Source of the DNA: an uncultured Chlamydiae bacterium
GTDB taxonomy: Bacteria > Chlamydiota > Chlamydiia > Chlamydiales > Rhabdochlamydiaceae
NCBI GenBank assembly: GCA_945957075.1
Contig: CAMFJP010000009.1
Location: 1-17,340, forward strand
Length of the DNA: 17,340 nt
Reading direction: 5' to 3'
Below the pieces are notes generated by a model. That model saw only the letters and a program-made list of their open reading frames with translations. It ran no database searches and was not told where the DNA came from. Positions 15,401 to 17,340 of the stretch are shown one piece after another. Both the position numbers and the translations under genes were made by a program. The stretch's first letter is position 1. Each line of letters starts with the position of its first letter.

Positions 15401-17340
15401 AGGACCTGTTAGGGGAGTAGGATCCGCCTCCGTCGATTGGATCTCTTTAGCCGCGTTTGCTGCTGGGGGTAGGGGTGGTTGTTTTTGTGTTGTGAGGAAA
15501 AATCCCTGAGTGTTTGGATCGTAAGCTATGGGTATGAATCTGTTTCCTTGGAATCTCGCTGGCCATTCTGTATTGGAAGGCGGGGGCGTTGTTTGGGAAG
15601 ATGGGGCTTCTGGTTGTAATGGGGCATGAGTCGCTGAGGTTACGGGAGCAGGTTGGAGTAATGAGGGAGGAGGAGTCGCTTGGGACAATGCAGGAGGGGG
15701 AATCGGCATTTCAGGAATATTAGTTAGGGCCGATGGTACCGATGGTGAGAAGTTGGCAGCTCCGAGCATACCTAGAGGGGAGGCGGAAACAGGGTGTTCT
15801 GAAGTGAGGGAGGTTGTGGTTTTGTCTTCAGCAACAGGAGCCGCCATTGGTTGCGCTGTTCCTTCTAATTCTTCTTGACTCCATGCGAGGAGCTTTGCTA
15901 AGGCGGGATCTTTCTCGAGATCTGTTTGTGAGATTTCGTAGCTAGTTAGCATATCATCATATGATCTAGTGTTTCTTGTTGGTGCGGGTCTAGGTAGAAT
16001 CTCGGTGTGTTTTGTGGACCCTGCAGTTTCTGTTGAGAGTCTGTTTCTTAAATACTCTGCGTCATTAGCTGCAGCGTTGTTATGGAATTCTATTTGGTTG
16101 TGTCCGAAAATTGCGAGCCCTTGTTTTCTTTGGAATCGGGTTAATGATGCAGGAGGAGTTTTTGCAGTTGTCTCTGGTGGCGTTGCAGGTAAGAGGTCTG
16201 TTCTGAATATAGTAAACGGGCCTGCGAGGGAGGTTGTGGTTGGGCCGCCAGCAGCGGTATCAGCTTGAGGTAATGCAGGATTCGCAGTAGGACCTGTTAG
16301 GGGAGGCCCGTTCCTATTTTTCCTTGCTGCTACAGCCTCGGGCAACTCCGATCGTCGCATAGGTGGGCCATTGTCCCCCATGAAACCAAATTGTTCCGCT
16401 AGGAGAGTAGGACCCACAGGAGGTACGGGAGCAGGTTGGGGTAATGTAGGAGCAGTGGTTCCTGGGGGCTGTTCAAGCCATGCTCTAAGCTGCTCAGAGT
16501 ATTCAGGATTACTTAGGTCGCCGACAGGTGTCTCTGATGGCGTTGTATGTGGGGAGGTTACTGATATAGAAATATTTTCTTCGTATCTCGTTTCTAACGT
16601 CGCTGTATTTAGGTGCTCTGCTGATTCCGAAGGAGGAATTTGTGCTGGACAAAAAATTTCTTTAGGCGTTGCTAACAATCTGGAACCATTGTTTTCTGTT
16701 GGAACTGAAGAGTCTGGAGCGATGAGTGGTATAATATGTTGGTCTTGAGGGCGAGTTGCTGGGGCTGAATATATTCCTTGAGGTAAGAGGTGTGTTAGTT
16801 CTGATTGGTAATCAAAAGTGGTCGGCAAGGCGTGGGCTGCTGAGGTTGTCATTAGTGGGTTTTGAGGTGGAACGGCGCATTCTGGCGTAGGGGGTTGCTC
16901 TGGTCCGAGGCGGAGCCGGCTTGCGATCTCTGCCTGTAGTCTTTTGTTTTCTTCTGCTAGAGCGCATACACGATCCTGTAGATAGATCTGCGTCTCTTCT
17001 AATGACATAGGTCGTACCGGCTGGTAAGAGGTAGCGTTTAGTTGAGCAAGAATCTCATTTTGCCGTCTTAGATTTTCTGCTTCTGCGCGTTTTATTTTTT
17101 CTTCTAATGTACGACGGTCAGTTTCTTTTGCTTGGCGTTGTTCTTGTGCTGTTGTTTGTTCTGTATGGGTTGGTATTATTCGGGTGTGTCTTGTTCTAAA
17201 TGCGCCGTATGCAGAGGTTTTTTGGCCCGGTGGTGTGGCGGGTTCTGGGGCTCTTCTTGGGGTGGTTTGGCGCTGAGGCGCGTGTTGAGGTTGAGGTTGG
17301 GGCTGAGGTTGGGGCGCATAGCGCTGAGGCGCGTGCTGAG
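12416..17340 (-). CDS. Giant Pro/Thr-rich, coiled-coil protein of unknown function (5' end outside window)
   Basis: I do not recognise this protein. The frame stays open from the stop at 12416 to the right edge, giving 1640 visible codons; an internal ATG at 17008 is not a convincing start because coding features continue upstream of it. Visible order: a Gln/Pro repeat (QHAPQRYAPQPQ ...) in residues 1-25; an Arg/Glu/Gln-rich coiled coil near 65-100 (EQTTAQEQRQAKE ... AENLRRQNEILAQ) and a second near 112-140; about 700 low-complexity Pro/Thr/Ala residues with repeats such as LTGPTANPALP (twice) and TTTSL (twice); then, from about nt 14700 down, a mostly helical, charged C-terminal half with Glu/Lys/Arg-rich stretches. 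No transmembrane segment, enzyme motif or signal peptide is visible. Size, disorder and coiled coils resemble secreted or surface-associated proteins of intracellular bacteria, but that is inference. Confidence 0.88.
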   Translation of the reverse strand, partial: QHAPQRYAPQPQPQPQPQHAPQRQTTPRRAPEPATPPGQKTSAYGAFRTRHTRIIPTHTEQTTAQEQRQAKETDRRTLEEKIKRAEAENLRRQNEILAQLNATSYQPVRPMSLEETQIYLQDRVCALAEENKRLQAEIASRLRLGPEQPPTPECAVPPQNPLMTTSAAHALPTTFDYQSELTHLLPQGIYSAPATRPQDQHIIPLIAPDSSVPTENNGSRLLATPKEIFCPAQIPPSESAEHLNTATLETRYEENISISVTSPHTTPSETPVGDLSNPEYSEQLRAWLEQPPGTTAPTLPQPAPVPPVGPTLLAEQFGFMGDNGPPMRRSELPEAVAARKNRNGPPLTGPTANPALPQADTAAGGPTTTSLAGPFTIFRTDLLPATPPETTAKTPPASLTRFQRKQGLAIFGHNQIEFHNNAAANDAEYLRNRLSTETAGSTKHTEILPRPAPTRNTRSYDDMLTSYEISQTDLEKDPALAKLLAWSQEELEGTAQPMAAPVAEDKTTTSLTSEHPVSASPLGMLGAANFSPSVPSALTNIPEMPIPPPALSQATPPPSLLQPAPVTSATHAPLQPEAPSSQTTPPPSNTEWPARFQGNRFIPIAYDPNTQGFFLTTQKQPPLPPAANAAKEIQSTEADPTPLTGPTANPALPHQPDPEALAADEVFNHQKSRGLSYNPNTSVQEKHPISTPTTTVTTDPVLPFSIKETILDTAGFKTYRTLEQERIATIRRDFKQTPPPVTPQAPTVHSKTASLHSEHIGSVLFLPLPRDAAARTEILPTVALLTDSNDEGATAEETTVFNNVDLTALSVQNAAATVLSPQHREDITRSDIALHTESAPRTKKTEIEGDKYLTGAIDYLEGRTLPPPHHPLHGGVAPCPYAIRAEQPTIPPDQLQKIEAILQAKALTRNNPLMSIAYTKAQIAYELAMSKNPQQVAAYYAQQYARLDFDMHQFLRGTVLPPYQAINPGLIIEKAIDQNPRTSNFINDLLACLKKDISVPHQMKFDRHEQIRNFELLFFILPLICSEEERQILIDTISQLDLANPFVYLTYNKEILNTIENLIYSLEQMRLSLQLTDIIQQRQLGKGEGLRAPNLQFLTWLPDHKQIGYQTENNYNKEERTDDIDRAIRERFNYILKILREGLISPILQEKTTHNTPSICEYTEGAHRSAWELKETEERRFIIDQVKDMVINSEAIRRQSIEKETADERTLLEEEFRFETSILHSHEENARCLQAAEEETRMTLSVKELMAREEAYRAYLASTAYAELTPPEEIRVVVAKQRANQAKEAAIANLPACIAHVQQRDMKEAQKFSVEPPGVLQCRQQLAKDLSLAKYNRLFNPDLYLWDATKKQEQHGVKPNRNINAFLVKALSYSFHQVIENTDCDLTTVTEHQKKLSDTYEYLTRLLQEIPLTTDLDKKRALQQQATLICEQNLKDQTCAFVCALAQAVDAEKSKLIIEKKDEACTAAGQYWNDVAHKELTTMLTSLQEKVFDPAWREKEQARYNYTERRIEKSQKDASGRRQHLRDLEALKTILTGVDDPRQAYPDDATIVFTYLPIIRPLLNRMYDGEIPTCDLKDPKPLQTLCADLNQAIQHGLLGGMELPPEVKLYLDSCEEGEDIEGLVEFLKAVIDGARPLPDA
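15381..15417. repeat. 37-bp exact direct repeat, copy 1, inside the giant gene
   Basis: Identical over 37 bases to 16269-16305 and in the same reading frame (offset 888 bases, 296 codons). On the minus strand it encodes the peptide LTGPTANPALP. Flanking sequence differs immediately on both sides, so this is a discrete shared block. Confidence 0.9.
16269..16305. repeat. 37-bp exact direct repeat, copy 2, inside the giant gene
   Basis: Second copy of the block at 15381-15417, again encoding LTGPTANPALP on the minus strand, here preceded by NRNGPP. Weaker neighbouring similarities also recur, including gagggaggttgtggtt near 15805 and 16226 and gggagcaggttgg near 15646 and 16427. Confidence 0.9.
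17271..17340. repeat. 51-bp tandem repeat at the window edge
   Basis: cgctgaggcgcgtg(t/c)tgag occurs at 17271-17289 and 17322-17340, exactly 51 bases (17 codons) apart, with one mismatch. On the minus strand a unit reads roughly HAPQRYAPQPQPQPQPQ. About 1.4 units are visible; the array may continue beyond the window. Confidence 0.7.

Noticed and set aside
16371..16748. Plus-strand 125-codon ORF (Gly/Val/Ser-rich)
   Set aside because: It is the antisense shadow of the Pro/Thr-rich coding region, whose composition suppresses stop codons on the other strand; it has no start signal.
12416..17008. Giant gene as a complete ORF starting at 17008
   Set aside because: The frame remains open with coiled-coil and Pro/Gln repeat coding features up to 17340, so the true start is outside the window.
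1..17340. CRISPR array or insertion sequence
   Set aside because: No regularly spaced repeats with unique spacers and no transposase or integrase gene were found on either strand.

Overview
The window most likely comes from a member of the Chlamydiae, probably a deep-branching 'environmental' lineage rather than Chlamydia itself. Two gene neighbourhoods suggest this. One is M16 insulinase / plant-chloroplast-type soluble glycerol-3-phosphate acyltransferase / RNase G. The other is murF-mraY-murD-nlpD. Both match, from memory, gene orders in Chlamydia trachomatis (CT806-CT808 and CT756-CT759). Species-level placement cannot be made from the sequence alone.

Layout. Left block, all on the minus strand and read right to left: tRNA-Cys(GCA), rsmI (rRNA 2'-O-methyltransferase), a 220-bp gap holding a long imperfect inverted repeat, rng (RNase G), plsB (GPAT), an exported M16 zinc protease and a VTT/DedA-like membrane protein. 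The last four genes overlap or abut, so they look like one transcription unit. A TTGACA promoter lies directly upstream of tRNA-Cys. Middle block, on the plus strand and divergent from tRNA-Cys: a two-gene MNT nucleotidyltransferase / HEPN (HI0073/HI0074-type) module whose second gene overlaps the start of murF, followed by murF, mraY, murD and a double-LysM NlpD-like protein. These are packed with overlaps or gaps of at most 10 bases. Together they add D-Ala-D-Ala to the muropeptide precursor, transfer it to the lipid carrier and supply a peptidoglycan-binding protein; murD acts earlier in the same pathway.

Right block, on the minus strand: one very large open reading frame from the window edge to 12416, at least 1640 codons, with its start outside the window. 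It has a Pro/Gln repeat, short coiled coils, a long Pro/Thr-rich disordered region with internal repeats, and a roughly 750-residue charged helical C-terminal half. I recognise no family. It converges on the LysM gene with a 15-base tail-to-tail overlap and sits where ftsW-murG-murC would be expected by comparison with Chlamydia.

The best candidates for something undescribed are the giant protein, the MNT/HEPN pair tied to the murein operon (with an apparently altered MNT active site), and the inverted repeat between rsmI and rng.
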